A stretch of 64,000 bases of DNA from Acidobacteriota bacterium (GTDB taxonomy: Bacteria; Acidobacteriota; Terriglobia; Bryobacterales; Bryobacteraceae). The stretch is from assembly GCA_025352795.1 (NCBI GenBank), contig JANXSF010000102.1, positions 124,001 to 188,000 on the forward strand, in the 5' to 3' direction. Each line of letters begins with the position of its first letter. Position 1 is the stretch's first letter. The notes under the pieces are model-generated. The model was not told the DNA's origin, did not search any database, and worked only from the letters and a program-made list of their open reading frames with translations. Both the position numbers and the translations under genes were made by a program. Positions 47,867 through 58,079 of this stretch are shown here, one piece after another.

Positions 47867-49735
47867 ATGAACACAACAACTACTTCCCGTGCCGTTGAAT
47901 TTCGCAAGGCCCTTGAATCTGGTGCTTTAGTGGCCGATGGCGCCATGGGCACCATGCTCTATGACAAGGGTGTCTTCATCAACCGCTGTTTTGACGAACT
48001 GAATATTGCGCAGCCAAGCCTGGTGAAGGAAGTGCACGATGCGTACATCAAGGCCGGCGCACAGATTCTTGAAACCAATACTTTTGGTGGAAATCGCATT
48101 CGTTTAGGTGCTTTTGGGTTAGCGGAAAAGCTGGTTGCCATTAATCAGGCTGGCGTACGCATTGCCCGTGAATCGGCCAAGGATAAAGGATTCGTGGCTG
48201 GTGCCATTGGTCCGCTTGGCGTCCGCATTGAACCGCTGGGGGCTATTACATTTGCTGAAGCTCGCGATATATTCCGTGAGCAACTAAAAGTACTTGTGGA
48301 TGAAGGCGTAGACCTTTTGGTGATGGAAACTTTCGGTCGACTGGACGAACTTCGTGAGGCGATTTTTGCCGCCCGGGAAGCCGCTGGGCCGGAAATTGTG
48401 ATTGTGGCGCAAGTGACGATTGATGACCATGGGAACTTGCTGGATGGAACCGATACGGAAACTTTCACTCGGGCTCTGGATGAATGGCCAGCCGATGTGT
48501 TGGGACTGAATTGTTCCGTTGGCCCCAAGGTGGCCCTGGAAACCATTGAGAAGATGATGCGCTTTTCCCACAAGCCGTTCAGTGCCATGCCCAATGCGGG
48601 ATATCCGGTGACGGTGGAAGGTCGGCAAATGTATTTGTGTTCCCCCGAATACATGTCACAATATGCTCGACGATTTCTGTGGGCAGGCGTCAAGATCATT
48701 GGCGGTTGCTGCGGGACCACGCCGGAGCACATTAAACTTTTAACCAGTGAAGTGCGCAGTCTGCATCCGCTGCAACGGGACTTGTCGGTAACGGTGCAGG
48801 AACCTGCGATCAAGCAGAAAGCCATGCCCAAGGTGGCTATTGAAGAAAAGTCTTCCTTGGGTGCCAAGCTGGCAGCCAAGAAATTTGTCACATTCGTGGA
48901 GATTTTGCCGCCTCGCGGAGTGGATCCATCGAAAGAAGTAGCAGGCGCAAAACTATGCAAGGCGCATGGGATTGATGCCATTAATGTTCCCGATGGTCCC
49001 AGGGCCAGTGCCCGGTTGAGTGCGCAGGTGACATGCAGTATTTTTCAGGAGCAGGCAGGCATTGAAGCGGTGCTGCACTTTTGCTGCCGCGACCGCAATA
49101 TCTTAGGCATTCAATCAGAGCTGTTGGGGGCGCACTTTACCGGAGTCAAGAATCTGATTTGCATCACCGGTGATCCACCGCGCATGGGTTCGTATCCCGA
49201 TGCCACCGCTGTATTCGACGTGGACGCAATTGGACTTTGCAATATTGTGAACAACCTGAACCATGGGTTGGATATTGGCGGCAATCCGATGGGGTCGCAA
49301 ACATCTCTGGTTTTGGGTGTGGGGGCAAATCCCGGCGCTCCTAATATGGATGAAGAGATCCATCGCTTTGAGCGTAAGGTTGCTGGTGGTGCTGAATACG
49401 TGGTGACGCAGCCGGTGTTCGATTTGAAGCTGCTGGAAGTATTTCTGAAACGCATAGAACACGTGCGCATTCCAGTGATATGCGGCATCTGGCCATTGAC
49501 CAGTTACCGCAACGCCGAGTTCATGGTGAATGAACTGCGCGTACCAGTTCCAGAACACTACATGAACCGCATGTTGAAGGCCGATGATGCGGAAAAGGCC
49601 AGGGCCGAGGGAGTGGAAATCGCTCGGGACATGGTGCGCCAAGTTCGTTCCATGGTGGACGGAGTGCAGTTGAGCGCGCCGTTCGGTCGATATCAGATGG
49701 CGATTGATGTTGCCGAAGCAATCGGGGATCGGTAA
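47867..49735 (+). CDS. Bifunctional homocysteine S-methyltransferase/5,10-methylenetetrahydrofolate reductase
   Basis: This 622-residue fusion resembles B. subtilis YitJ. The N-terminal domain (about 10-300) is a zinc-dependent homocysteine methyltransferase: the zinc cysteines are in LNCSVGP and IGGCCGTTPEH, and ETNTFGGNRIRL marks the barrel. The C-terminal half (about 325-620) is MetF-like, with FVEILPPRGVDP and a NLICITGDPPRMG FAD segment. It can join folate reduction to methionine formation and complements metY at 29393. Its last bases overlap possible early starts of the Sua5 gene. Confidence 0.93.
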   Translation: MNTTTTSRAVEFRKALESGALVADGAMGTMLYDKGVFINRCFDELNIAQPSLVKEVHDAYIKAGAQILETNTFGGNRIRLGAFGLAEKLVAINQAGVRIARESAKDKGFVAGAIGPLGVRIEPLGAITFAEARDIFREQLKVLVDEGVDLLVMETFGRLDELREAIFAAREAAGPEIVIVAQVTIDDHGNLLDGTDTETFTRALDEWPADVLGLNCSVGPKVALETIEKMMRFSHKPFSAMPNAGYPVTVEGRQMYLCSPEYMSQYARRFLWAGVKIIGGCCGTTPEHIKLLTSEVRSLHPLQRDLSVTVQEPAIKQKAMPKVAIEEKSSLGAKLAAKKFVTFVEILPPRGVDPSKEVAGAKLCKAHGIDAINVPDGPRASARLSAQVTCSIFQEQAGIEAVLHFCCRDRNILGIQSELLGAHFTGVKNLICITGDPPRMGSYPDATAVFDVDAIGLCNIVNNLNHGLDIGGNPMGSQTSLVLGVGANPGAPNMDEEIHRFERKVAGGAEYVVTQPVFDLKLLEVFLKRIEHVRIPVICGIWPLTSYRNAEFMVNELRVPVPEHYMNRMLKADDAEKARAEGVEIARDMVRQVRSMVDGVQLSAPFGRYQMAIDVAEAIGDR

Positions 49736-49742
49736 ACCACTT

Positions 49743-50381
49743 TTGGCTACAGATCTGATTGAGATAAACGCAGAGACGCCAGATGCGGGGGCACTAGATA
49801 GGGCGGCTGCTGCTATTCTGCGTGGGAAAATTGTGGCGGTGCCCAGTGATGGATCCTACACACTAGTTGCCGACCCATTCAACTTACAAACCGTAGTCCG
49901 CGTGTTTCATGCCAAGGGTCGAGAATCGGTGCGATCGCTGCCCCTGTTGGTTGAAGGCGTGATTATGGGTGAAGAATATGCCAAGGATCCGCCAGGGCGC
50001 TTCAAGCTGTTGGCACGTCACTTCTGGCCAGGTCCCCTGACGATTATTGTTCCAGCGTCGGAAAAAGTTCCGCTGAAGGTGACGGGGAACACGGGGCGAT
50101 TGGCACTGCGGCAATCGAAGTCGGTGGTGGTGGCTGGATTAATTGAAAGGGTGGGCAGGCCACTGATCGGGACCAGCGCAAACATTAGCGGGTCGCTAAC
50201 ATGTCGCAGTGGGATTGATGTTTTTGGAACCATGGATGGTCGCGTGGATCTGGTGTTGGACGGTGGAACGGTGGCCGGTATGGGTCCGACTACGATTGAT
50301 GTGACGGAGCCATATTGGCGGGTGATTCGCGAGGGTGCAATTACGGAGAGCGAGTTGGCGGATGTCTTGAAGGGCAGTTGA
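49743..50381 (+). CDS. Sua5/YrdC-type threonylcarbamoyl-AMP synthase
   Basis: This protein of about 212 residues makes threonylcarbamoyl-AMP for the t6A modification of ANN-decoding tRNAs. KIVAVPSDGSYTLVADPF is the ATP and phosphate segment, with RPLIGTSANISGSLTCRSG later. The YrdC domain is complete, without the C-terminal Sua5 extension. The usual P-T-E-T-Y-G-L motif reads PSDGSYTL, an altered version. The start is unsure: TTG 49743 lies after the metF stop, while TTG 49704 and ATG 49707 lie inside it. Confidence 0.85.
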   Translation: MATDLIEINAETPDAGALDRAAAAILRGKIVAVPSDGSYTLVADPFNLQTVVRVFHAKGRESVRSLPLLVEGVIMGEEYAKDPPGRFKLLARHFWPGPLTIIVPASEKVPLKVTGNTGRLALRQSKSVVVAGLIERVGRPLIGTSANISGSLTCRSGIDVFGTMDGRVDLVLDGGTVAGMGPTTIDVTEPYWRVIREGAITESELADVLKGS

Positions 50382-50498
50382 ACGTTGAAAGAAACAGACA
50401 GGCTGGGAAGCCTGGCTCACCTCGGAATTTTGTTCCCAATGGTAGAATTGGAACTTAGTCTCACCAAAAATCCAATAAAAAGGCACCCCAAAGACTGA

Positions 50499-51443
50499 AT
50501 GTTCTCTGGTTTGTTCGGCTCAGGCGAGGGCGGTAGCCTATTAGACCGTCTAAAACAAGGTATTGAAAAGACACGCTCGGGTCTTAAAGAGAAGCTCGAT
50601 GATGTGATTCAAGGCAAGAAAGAAATTGATTCCGATGTTTTGGATGAACTGGAGTATGCCCTGATCACGGCCGATATTGGCGTGCGGACCACTACCGAGG
50701 TTCTGGAGACAATTCGTCAACGCGTGGACCGAAAGCTAGTTGCCGATTCCAGCGAACTGAAAGGCCTGATTCGCGATCATCTTTGCGAAGTGATGGCGGC
50801 TACAGATCGTCCCTGGCACCGACCCGTGGAGGGGCCAGAAGTGATTTTTGTTGTTGGCGTAAATGGTGCGGGCAAAACCACCACCATTGGCAAACTGGCC
50901 ACTAAATGGGCTGGCGAAGGTCAATCGGTGATGTTGTGCGCAGCCGATACGTTTCGTGCAGCAGCCGTGGAACAGTTGGACATTTGGGCAGTGCGCAGTG
51001 GCGTTCCCATCATTAAGCAGAACACCGGGGCCGACCCTAGCGCGGTGGTGTTTGATGCCATGCAGGCGGCCAAGGCCCGCAACGTGGATCGTCTGATTGT
51101 GGATACCGCTGGTCGCTTACACACCAAAGAAAATCTGATGGCGGAACTGGAAAAGATGCGTCGCACGGCTAAGCGAGTGATTGAAGATGCTCCGCATGAA
51201 GTGCTGCTGGTGCTGGACGCAACCACCGGCCAGAACGGATTGGAACAGGCTCGGAAATTTACGGAAGTGGCTGGGGTGACGGGCATCATCCTGACTAAGT
51301 TGGATGGCACGGCCAAGGGCGGAATCGCCATCGCAATTTCGCGGGAATTGAACGTCCCCATTCGTTACGTTGGGGTCGGGGAAAAGGCGGAAGATTTGCT
51401 GCCTTTTGATGCCCAACAATTCACCACTTCACTTTTCGATTAG
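50499..51443 (+). CDS. ftsY: Signal recognition particle receptor
   Basis: This 314-residue SRP GTPase docks ribosome-SRP complexes at the membrane. The N domain (about 15-100) is followed by the G domain: GVNGAGKTTTIGKLA (G1), DTFRAAAVEQL (G2), DTAGRLHTK (G3), TKLDGTAKGG (G4) and VGVGEKAEDLLPF at the end. The acidic A domain is almost absent, as in many non-enteric bacteria. The 117-base gap before it holds no recognised RNA element. It is followed by ribD after 22 bases. Confidence 0.96.
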   Translation: MFSGLFGSGEGGSLLDRLKQGIEKTRSGLKEKLDDVIQGKKEIDSDVLDELEYALITADIGVRTTTEVLETIRQRVDRKLVADSSELKGLIRDHLCEVMAATDRPWHRPVEGPEVIFVVGVNGAGKTTTIGKLATKWAGEGQSVMLCAADTFRAAAVEQLDIWAVRSGVPIIKQNTGADPSAVVFDAMQAAKARNVDRLIVDTAGRLHTKENLMAELEKMRRTAKRVIEDAPHEVLLVLDATTGQNGLEQARKFTEVAGVTGIILTKLDGTAKGGIAIAISRELNVPIRYVGVGEKAEDLLPFDAQQFTTSLFD

Positions 51444-51465
51444 GCCCCACTTGGATAGGAATCAC

Positions 51466-52563
51466 ATGCACGACCGCTACATGCAGGAAGCTCTAACGCT
51501 GGCCCGGAAAGGGTTGGGAAGAACCAGTCCGAACCCCGCAGTTGGTGCAGTTCTGATGAAAGATGGGGAAATTGTTGGACGGGGATTTCATGTTTGGTCC
51601 AGTAAAGATCACGCGGAAATTGTTGCACTACGAGAAGCTGGCGAACTGGCCCGCGGCGCTACGCTCTATGTGACGCTGGAACCTTGTAACCATACTGGAC
51701 GCACCGGCCCCTGCGTAGATGCCCTGATTGCCGCCGGTGTAATTCGAGTTGTAGGGGCCATGATAGATCCCAATCCACTGGTGGCTGGCAAAGGACTGGC
51801 TCGTTTGCAGCAAGCGGGAATTGAAACGGTGGTGGATCAACATCACACCGGGGAAGCGGAGCAGATCAACGAACCATTCCTGCATAGTATGCGCACAGGC
51901 AAGCCGCTGGTGACGCTGAAAAGTGCTTTGACGCTGGACGGGAAAATTGCCGCTCCAGAAGATAATTCCGGCTGGATCACATCGGAAAAAGCTCGGGAAC
52001 ACGTACAACAACTGCGTCATTTGACGGACTGTATTCTGACGGGGATCGGGACGGTGGTGGCCGATGATTGCCTGTTAACGGATCGTTCCGGGCTGGAACG
52101 CAGCCGTCCGCTTATGCGCATTGTTGCAGATTCGCAATTGCGTATCCCACTGAGTTCCAAAATGGTGGCATCGGCGAATGGGGATTTGATTGTAGCCTGT
52201 ACTTCAGCCGCAGCATCTGATCGACGTAAGGCTCTGGAAAAAGTTGGAGTAGAGGTACTTGTTCTGGATGGGGATGATGGTCGCACCAATTTGCAGGAGC
52301 TGGTTGTGCTGTTGGGTCAGCGGCAGTATCGTTCGCTGATGGTGGAAGCGGGAAGTAAAGTGAACTGGGCGTTTCTAGAACAAAGCATTGCCGACAAAAT
52401 TTACTTTTATTACGCTCCTAAAATTTTAGGTGGAATGCAGTCGCTGCCAGTGGCTGGTGGCGTAGGACGGCGTCGGCGGGCAGATGCCATCCGCATGGAT
52501 CGATTGCAGCTCCATGCCATCACGGCGCAGGAATTCGCGGTGGAAGCGTGGGTAAGGAAATAA
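51466..52563 (+). CDS. ribD: Bifunctional riboflavin deaminase/reductase
   Basis: RibD carries out two steps of riboflavin synthesis. The N-terminal deaminase has the zinc motif HAEIVAL and TLEPCNHTGRTGPC, after GRTSPNPAVGAVLM. The C-terminal reductase begins near residue 150 with KPLVTLKSALTLDGKIA and contains GIGTVVADD. At 365 residues it is full length. The ATG at 51466 has a TAGGA upstream; a longer frame from 51370 would run inside ftsY. No FMN riboswitch can fit in the 22-base gap. ribE follows directly. Confidence 0.95.
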   Translation: MHDRYMQEALTLARKGLGRTSPNPAVGAVLMKDGEIVGRGFHVWSSKDHAEIVALREAGELARGATLYVTLEPCNHTGRTGPCVDALIAAGVIRVVGAMIDPNPLVAGKGLARLQQAGIETVVDQHHTGEAEQINEPFLHSMRTGKPLVTLKSALTLDGKIAAPEDNSGWITSEKAREHVQQLRHLTDCILTGIGTVVADDCLLTDRSGLERSRPLMRIVADSQLRIPLSSKMVASANGDLIVACTSAAASDRRKALEKVGVEVLVLDGDDGRTNLQELVVLLGQRQYRSLMVEAGSKVNWAFLEQSIADKIYFYYAPKILGGMQSLPVAGGVGRRRRADAIRMDRLQLHAITAQEFAVEAWVRK

Positions 52564-53208
52564 ATGTTTACAGGAATCATTGAGGAATTGGGTGAAATTC
52601 TAGCGCTGGAATCACAAGCGGGGGCCGGGGCTCGAATGCGCGTTGCGGCAGGGGCAGTTCTTGTTGATGCCAAATTGGGCGATAGCATTGCAGTGAATGG
52701 ATGCTGCCTGACAGCGGTGGAGATTGGCAATGGCGAGTTTGCCGCAGACTTGGCACCGGAGACGTTGCGACGCACGAATCTTGGTGACTTGAAGCCTGGT
52801 TCGAAGGTGAATCTGGAGCGTCCATTACGAGCAGGGGGCAGGTTGGACGGACACATTGTGCAAGGGCACATTGATGGCACGGCTGCGTTATCGGCACTGT
52901 CTGCATTGGGGAATGGCAATTGGTGGCTGGAAGTCCAGGTGCCGCAGGAACTGCAACAGTATTTGGTTTATAAAGGTTCGGTCGCGGTGGATGGCATCAG
53001 CTTGACGATCGCTTCCATTGAAGGCAGCACGCTGGCCATGACGATTATTCCGTACACCTACACTGCTACAAACTTGGCGGGAAAGCGCATTGGAAACAGG
53101 TTGAATTTGGAATGCGACATTCTGGCGAAGTATGTGGAAAAGATGTTGGGACGCATGGAAAAACCGAGCGGATTGACGGTTGAGAAAATGAAACAACTGG
53201 GTTATTGA
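52564..53208 (+). CDS. ribE: Riboflavin synthase alpha chain
   Basis: This 214-residue enzyme dismutates two lumazine molecules to riboflavin. Two lumazine-binding repeats are visible: MFTGIIEELGEI with SIAVNGCCLTAVEI, and DGHIVQGHIDGTA with SVAVDGISLTIASI. The ATG follows the ribD stop with no gap. The other genes of the pathway, ribBA and ribH, are not in the window. It is the last gene of the plus-strand run from 45446. Confidence 0.96.
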   Translation: MFTGIIEELGEILALESQAGAGARMRVAAGAVLVDAKLGDSIAVNGCCLTAVEIGNGEFAADLAPETLRRTNLGDLKPGSKVNLERPLRAGGRLDGHIVQGHIDGTAALSALSALGNGNWWLEVQVPQELQQYLVYKGSVAVDGISLTIASIEGSTLAMTIIPYTYTATNLAGKRIGNRLNLECDILAKYVEKMLGRMEKPSGLTVEKMKQLGY

Positions 53209-53213
53209 GCACG

Positions 53214-53825
53214 TTATTCAACAGCCAATTCCACCAATACCTTAGGAGAGCGAACGGCACCCCAGGCACCGATGGTCAGCGTGGCTGAATATTTTCCTGG
53301 AGCCAATCCGGACAGGTTAGGGGACAGCGTTACTAGGTCAGCTTCGAAAGGAGAGTTCTGCGCGGGAAGAGTACCGGAACGCACGGCAACGTGCAGCCAC
53401 GCGGGCACTCCGTCAATGCGATAGAGGAGCCCAGGACTGCTACCAGCCACCAGGAATTCCTTGGATAGTAGAGGAGCAGATCCTGGTTTCCATACCCAGC
53501 TAATATTGCTTTCGCTGGCATCCAAAATTGGCGCACCGTGAATTTCTAACGTCAGATTTACAGAAGATGAGGAACATCCATTGGCGACTTCCAAACGAAC
53601 CGGAAACACACCAGCTTCCCGCGGGATCCCGCTGAGTATCCCTGCGTTTGACAGCGTTAGACCTGACGGCAGATGTCCACTGATGAGGCGCAGCGTAGAT
53701 TCATTGCGGGCACAGCGCGACCCACCAGAGAGCTGCAACTGCGGAGCATCGTACGGCTTATGAATAATACCAGGGGGCAACTCTGTTGGTGTTAGCAATA
53801 GTTGGAAGGCAAGAAGAATCATCAT
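53214..53825 (-). CDS. Secreted protein with putative Ig-like (He_PIG-type) domain
   Basis: This 203-residue protein has a signal peptide (MMILLAFQLLLTPTE). Residues about 45-85 form a putative Ig domain with the hallmark SGHLPSGLTLSNAGILSGIP, a pattern common in cell-surface proteins of Acidobacteria. The remainder has beta strands (GAPILDASESNISWVW, PGKYSATLTIGAWG). It may be a surface or adhesion module. Convergent with ribE (five-base gap) and divergent from the gene at 53860. Confidence 0.74.
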   Translation of the reverse strand: MMILLAFQLLLTPTELPPGIIHKPYDAPQLQLSGGSRCARNESTLRLISGHLPSGLTLSNAGILSGIPREAGVFPVRLEVANGCSSSSVNLTLEIHGAPILDASESNISWVWKPGSAPLLSKEFLVAGSSPGLLYRIDGVPAWLHVAVRSGTLPAQNSPFEADLVTLSPNLSGLAPGKYSATLTIGAWGAVRSPKVLVELAVE

Positions 53826-53859
53826 AACTTCCCCTCATATCGGCTTGGCAGACTCCGAT

Positions 53860-54303
53860 ATGAATCCCATGCGGACATTCATTCTTGGCATCCTCTTGGG
53901 TGCGTCTATGTGCTTTGGCCAACATAGCGCGCTGGAACGGCAAACGTTGACAAACGAAGGCGTGGTTGATTTGGCGAAAGCCGGATTCAGCGAAGCGTTT
54001 ATTTTAGATCTTGTGCAGTACAAACGGACGCGCTTTGACACAAGCGTGGATGGATTGACTTTTTTGGCGAAGAAAGGTTTAAGCGAGCGGGTGATTCGTG
54101 CCATTGTGGCGAATTCCGATAAGCCGGAAGCGGGCGGTGCGCAACCACCGCAAACTCCCGCTGGTATGCCGATCATGCCCTATTTTTCTTACAATTCGGG
54201 TTACTTACCGGCACCCTCAACATCGCAACCAGAGCGCTGGTATTCCACTGTTGGGCGGATGAATCCGAGTAAGGTTCCCGATGAGCCAAAAAAGAAGCGA
54301 TAG
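53860..54303 (+). CDS. Small secreted protein of unknown function
   Basis: This 147-residue protein has a signal peptide (RTFILGILLGASMCFG). The first half of the mature protein has two helical units with the pattern NEGVVDLAKAGFSEAFILDLVQ and GLTFLAKKGLSERVIRAIV, which look like repeated short helix-turn-helix modules of the kind linked to lipid or cell-wall binding. The C-terminal half is rich in proline and tyrosine and ends in basic residues (PKKKR). ATG 53869 is an alternative start. Confidence 0.68.
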   Translation: MNPMRTFILGILLGASMCFGQHSALERQTLTNEGVVDLAKAGFSEAFILDLVQYKRTRFDTSVDGLTFLAKKGLSERVIRAIVANSDKPEAGGAQPPQTPAGMPIMPYFSYNSGYLPAPSTSQPERWYSTVGRMNPSKVPDEPKKKR

Positions 54304-54330
54304 AAGTGATAGCGGCGAATTGAAAAAGAA

Positions 54331-54365
54331 AGGCGCTGTGGGAGAAGTCCCCAGCAGCGCCTTTT
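54331..54365. terminator. Bidirectional rho-independent terminator
   Basis: AGGCGCTG (54331-54338) pairs with CAGCGCCT (54355-54362), with inner GGG and CCC pairs. TTTT follows on the plus strand (54362-54365), and on the minus strand the stem is followed by a T-rich tract (complement of 54321-54330). It serves the convergent ends of the secreted-protein gene and gyrA. Confidence 0.85.
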
Positions 54366-54389
54366 ACTTTTCGGAATTAGAAAAAAAGT

Positions 54390-56909
54390 CTAAGCGGTTG
54401 GCTCCACCGGACCTTCCTCTTCATCCTTAACTTCACCCTCAGGAACGACACTGGCGGCTGCGACGCGATCGCCCTCATCCAGGTTTACCAATCGCACACC
54501 CTGCGTGGAACGACCTGCCTGTCGGATATGGCTCGATTCTGTACGCAGAATCTTTCCGTCGGCGGAAATGATCACCACATCGGTATCTTCCTTAACCGAC
54601 AAGATACCCACCACGGAACCAATTTTCTTGGTGACCTTCATGTTGATGACACCCTTGCCGCCGCGATGCGTCAACCGGTAATCTTCAAGTGGCGTGCGCT
54701 TGCCATAACCAGTCTCACTGATGGACAGAATCAATCCATCTTTCTCCACAACTTCGGCACCAATCAGATAATCCCCAAGAGCCAAATCCATGGCCGCAAC
54801 CCCGCGAGCCGGGCGACCCATGGCACGAACTTCTTTTTCAAGGAACTTGATCGCCATACCGGCGTGGGTGGCCAGGAACATGTAATTGTCGCCATTCGAT
54901 AACCGCGCGGCAATCAGTTCATCCTGGTCATCCAGTGAGATCGCAATAATGCCGCGAGCCAAAGGATTATCGAACTCGGTCAATTCGCACTTTTTAATTA
55001 CGCCATTGCGCGTCACCATCACAATAAACCGGCCTTCAGCAAATTCCTTCACGGGCAGGAATGCTTTCACCTGTTCATCGGTCTGCAACGCGATGAGGTT
55101 GGAAATATGTTTCCCCTTGCCCGTGGTACCGGCATCGGGGATGGCATAAATCTTCAACCAGTAAACCCTACCCTTGGTTGTGTAAATCAGCAGATAGGCA
55201 TGAGTAGACGCTACAACCAGATGCTCCACCACATCTTCACTGCGCGTCCCCATTCCAATGCGACCCTTGCCGCCACGAGTTTGACGACGATAGGTATCCA
55301 TTGAGGTGCGCTTCAGGTATCCGCCACGGCTTACGGTCACCGCGACGTCTTCCACCTGCACCAGATCTTCTAAATTGATTTCGCCGGAATCTTCAATGAT
55401 TTCCGTGCGACGGGCATCGCCAAAATCTTTCTGAACTTCTTTCAGTTCTTTGATGATCAGCGCTTTCAGAACAGTTTCTGAACCCAAAATTTCCAGGTAG
55501 CTGGCAATCATCTTTTGAATTTCCGCCAACTCGTCCAAAATCTTTTGCTGTTCCATGCCAGTAAGCCGTTGCAGTTGCAATTCGATAATTGCCTGCGCCT
55601 GCCGCTCACTGAATTGGAAGGCGCCAATCAGGTTTTCCTTCGCTTCTTTAGGATTCTTGGCAATGCGAATCAAGCGGATGACTTCATCCAGATGATCCAG
55701 CGCTTTTTGGAATCCTAATAAAATGTGTTCCCGGTCACGCGCCTTGCGCAACATGTAATCGGTTCGACGACGGACCACTTCAACGCGGTGATCAATGAAC
55801 CGCTTGATCATGTCAATCAGGCCAAGCTCGCGTGGCTGACCGTTGACAATGCTCAGCATGATCACGCCGAAGTTGGTCTGCATCTGCGTGAACTTGTACA
55901 GATTGTTCAGCACGATTTCAGACTGCTCTCCGCGCTTCAATTCGTACACAATGCGCATTCCCTGACGATCGCTTTCATCGCGAATTTCAGAAATGCCTTC
56001 CAGCTTCTTTTCGTTGACTAAACCGGCCGTCGCTTCAATCATGCGGGCCTTGTTCACCATGTAGGGAATTTCGGTGACAATGATGGCTTCGCGATCGCGA
56101 CTGATTTTTTCCACCGACGCTTTGGCGCGCATCTTGAGCGATCCACGGCCCCTGGTATAGGCGTCTAAAATTCCGGCACGACCTAAAATGTATCCGCCGG
56201 TTGGGAAATCGGGACCAGGAACCATGGCCATGATTTCCGGTAGCGACATGTTGGGATTGTTGACTAAGGCGATGGTGGCGTTGATGATTTCCGTCAAATT
56301 ATGAGGCGGAATATTCGTGGCCATACCCACGGCGATTCCCTGCGATCCGTTTACCAACAGATTGGGATAGCGCGTGGGCATTACTTCCGGTTCGCTTTCC
56401 GAATCGTCGTAGTTGGACTTGAAATCGACCGTTTCTTTGTCGATGTCTTCAATTAGGGAAGCAGCAATTTTCGAAAGACGAGCTTCGGTGTAACGCATGG
56501 CTGCGGGGGGATCACCATCCACCGAACCAAAATTCCCCTGGCCATCAATCAACGGATAGCGTAAGGAAAAAGGCTGGGCCATACGGACCAACGCATCGTA
56601 GATGGCAGAATCGCCGTGCGGATGGAACTTACCCATCACTTCACCAACGATTTTTGCCGATTTACGAGTGGGTCGATTGTAGTTCAACCCCAATTCGCTC
56701 ATGCCGTAAAGAATGCGTCGATGAACAGGCTTCAGCCCATCCCGGACATCCGGTAAAGCTCGACCGATGATAACGCTCATCGCATAGTCAAGGTACGACT
56801 TGCGCATCTCATCTTCGATATTCACCGGAATAATCTTGTTATCCCCGCCCAGCGGCAACTGACCGCCCGGTGGCGGCTGAGGTGGTTGCTGGTTGTCGTT
56901 GTCGGCCAA
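54390..56909 (-). CDS. gyrA: DNA gyrase subunit A
   Basis: This 839-residue subunit breaks and rejoins DNA during supercoiling. The catalytic tyrosine is Tyr140 ([10 protein letters not shown]). The quinolone-determining region has Ser101 and Asp105 (HGDSAIYD), matching E. coli Ser83 and Asp87, so it is wild-type at these positions. The C-terminal beta-pinwheel begins about residue 530 and contains the GyrA box QTRGGKG. gyrB is not in the window. A proline- and glutamine-rich N-terminal tail (about 20 residues) is unusual but short. Confidence 0.97.
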   Translation of the reverse strand: MADNDNQQPPQPPPGGQLPLGGDNKIIPVNIEDEMRKSYLDYAMSVIIGRALPDVRDGLKPVHRRILYGMSELGLNYNRPTRKSAKIVGEVMGKFHPHGDSAIYDALVRMAQPFSLRYPLIDGQGNFGSVDGDPPAAMRYTEARLSKIAASLIEDIDKETVDFKSNYDDSESEPEVMPTRYPNLLVNGSQGIAVGMATNIPPHNLTEIINATIALVNNPNMSLPEIMAMVPGPDFPTGGYILGRAGILDAYTRGRGSLKMRAKASVEKISRDREAIIVTEIPYMVNKARMIEATAGLVNEKKLEGISEIRDESDRQGMRIVYELKRGEQSEIVLNNLYKFTQMQTNFGVIMLSIVNGQPRELGLIDMIKRFIDHRVEVVRRRTDYMLRKARDREHILLGFQKALDHLDEVIRLIRIAKNPKEAKENLIGAFQFSERQAQAIIELQLQRLTGMEQQKILDELAEIQKMIASYLEILGSETVLKALIIKELKEVQKDFGDARRTEIIEDSGEINLEDLVQVEDVAVTVSRGGYLKRTSMDTYRRQTRGGKGRIGMGTRSEDVVEHLVVASTHAYLLIYTTKGRVYWLKIYAIPDAGTTGKGKHISNLIALQTDEQVKAFLPVKEFAEGRFIVMVTRNGVIKKCELTEFDNPLARGIIAISLDDQDELIAARLSNGDNYMFLATHAGMAIKFLEKEVRAMGRPARGVAAMDLALGDYLIGAEVVEKDGLILSISETGYGKRTPLEDYRLTHRGGKGVINMKVTKKIGSVVGILSVKEDTDVVIISADGKILRTESSHIRQAGRSTQGVRLVNLDEGDRVAAASVVPEGEVKDEEEGPVEPTA

Positions 56910-57042
56910 GTTGGAACTCCTTGAAAACGAAGACGGCTTTCGCTGTTTCTTTGCCGTCTGGTTTAGAACTGATATGTAACCCGTAATTATAACAAATCAG
57001 GCGGGAAAAAGCTTCGTAAGCTATTGAGGAAATGAAGGAAGA

Positions 57043-58032
57043 CTACAGTGGCACAGGGATTGTTGACAGGATTTCTTCAATCAGCTTTTCAGCCGTATCG
57101 GAACTGGACTTGGTTTGCGTTCCAAATCGCGTGGCTATCACCAGCCGATGTGCAAAAACAGGAACAGCAAGCCGTTTGCAATCATCGGGAATGGCGAATT
57201 CGCGGCCTTCCAGCAGGGCCAGGGCTTGCACCGCGCGGAACAAAGCCTGCGCTCCCCGAGGACTAACCCCCAATGCCACCCCTTCGTGCTTTCTGGTGCC
57301 TTCCACAATGGCCAGAATATAGTCCACCAGCGCGTCATCCACACGAACGGTAGACACCGCTTTTTGAATGGCCATCACATCGTGCGCAGAAAGAACGGGA
57401 GGAAAAGATAATCCCTCTTCCTGCGGCGCCTGCCTTAGAATTTCACGCTCACTTTGACGATCTGGATAGCCAATGCGCAAACGCATTAAAAACCGGTCCA
57501 ATTGCGATTCCGGCAAAGGGTACGTGCCATGATGTTCCACTGGATTTTGGGTGGCAATCACCAGAAATGGCTGTTCCAGCGGGTAGCACTGCCCTTCAAT
57601 GGTCACCTGCCCTTCGTTCATCGCTTCAAGCAATGCACCCTGAGTCTTGGGAGTGGCGCGATTGATTTCATCAGCCAGCAGAAAATTGGTGAAGATAGCG
57701 CCTGGCTTGAATTCAAATTCCTGCGAACGGGTGTTGAAAATGGTTACGCCCAAAATGTCGGACGGAAGCATGTCGGAAGTGAATTGCAGCCGCAGAAAAC
57801 GACCGTCTACGGCCTTGGCCAACGCGTGAGCCAATGTGGTCTTACCCACTCCAGGGACATCTTCAATCAGCAGATGGCCGCGCGCCAGCAGTCCCACTAA
57901 AGCAAACCGGACCACATCCTTCTTCCCTCGAAGTGCGGAGGAAAGGCGGCGTTCCAACTCTGGTAGAAGAGAAACAGCACGAACATCCTCGAATGCGCCT
58001 GGGCGCAAAGCCACGAATTCGCGCTGAGCCAT
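57043..58032 (-). CDS. MoxR-family AAA+ ATPase
   Basis: This 329-residue ATPase of the MoxR/RavA class has Walker A (EDVPGVGKTTLAHALAK), Walker B (LLADEINRATPKTQGALLEAM) and a sensor motif (ATQNPVEHHGTYPLPESQLDRF). Members act as chaperones that insert metal or assemble complexes, usually beside DUF58 and VWA genes. None of those partners is visible here: gyrA lies downstream and an unrelated gene upstream on the other strand. Confidence 0.93.
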   Translation of the reverse strand: MAQREFVALRPGAFEDVRAVSLLPELERRLSSALRGKKDVVRFALVGLLARGHLLIEDVPGVGKTTLAHALAKAVDGRFLRLQFTSDMLPSDILGVTIFNTRSQEFEFKPGAIFTNFLLADEINRATPKTQGALLEAMNEGQVTIEGQCYPLEQPFLVIATQNPVEHHGTYPLPESQLDRFLMRLRIGYPDRQSEREILRQAPQEEGLSFPPVLSAHDVMAIQKAVSTVRVDDALVDYILAIVEGTRKHEGVALGVSPRGAQALFRAVQALALLEGREFAIPDDCKRLAVPVFAHRLVIATRFGTQTKSSSDTAEKLIEEILSTIPVPL

Positions 58033-58079
58033 TACGGTTATGATAATCGAAACCAGCGGGTAAGCGGTAAAGTGGAATT

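Noticed and set aside
48145-48981. 278-codon minus-strand open frame opposite the HMT-MTHFR fusion gene
   Set aside because: Serine-rich shadow of a well-defined gene; no motif.
51444-51465. FMN riboswitch before ribD
   Set aside because: The gap is only 22 bases, too short for the element.
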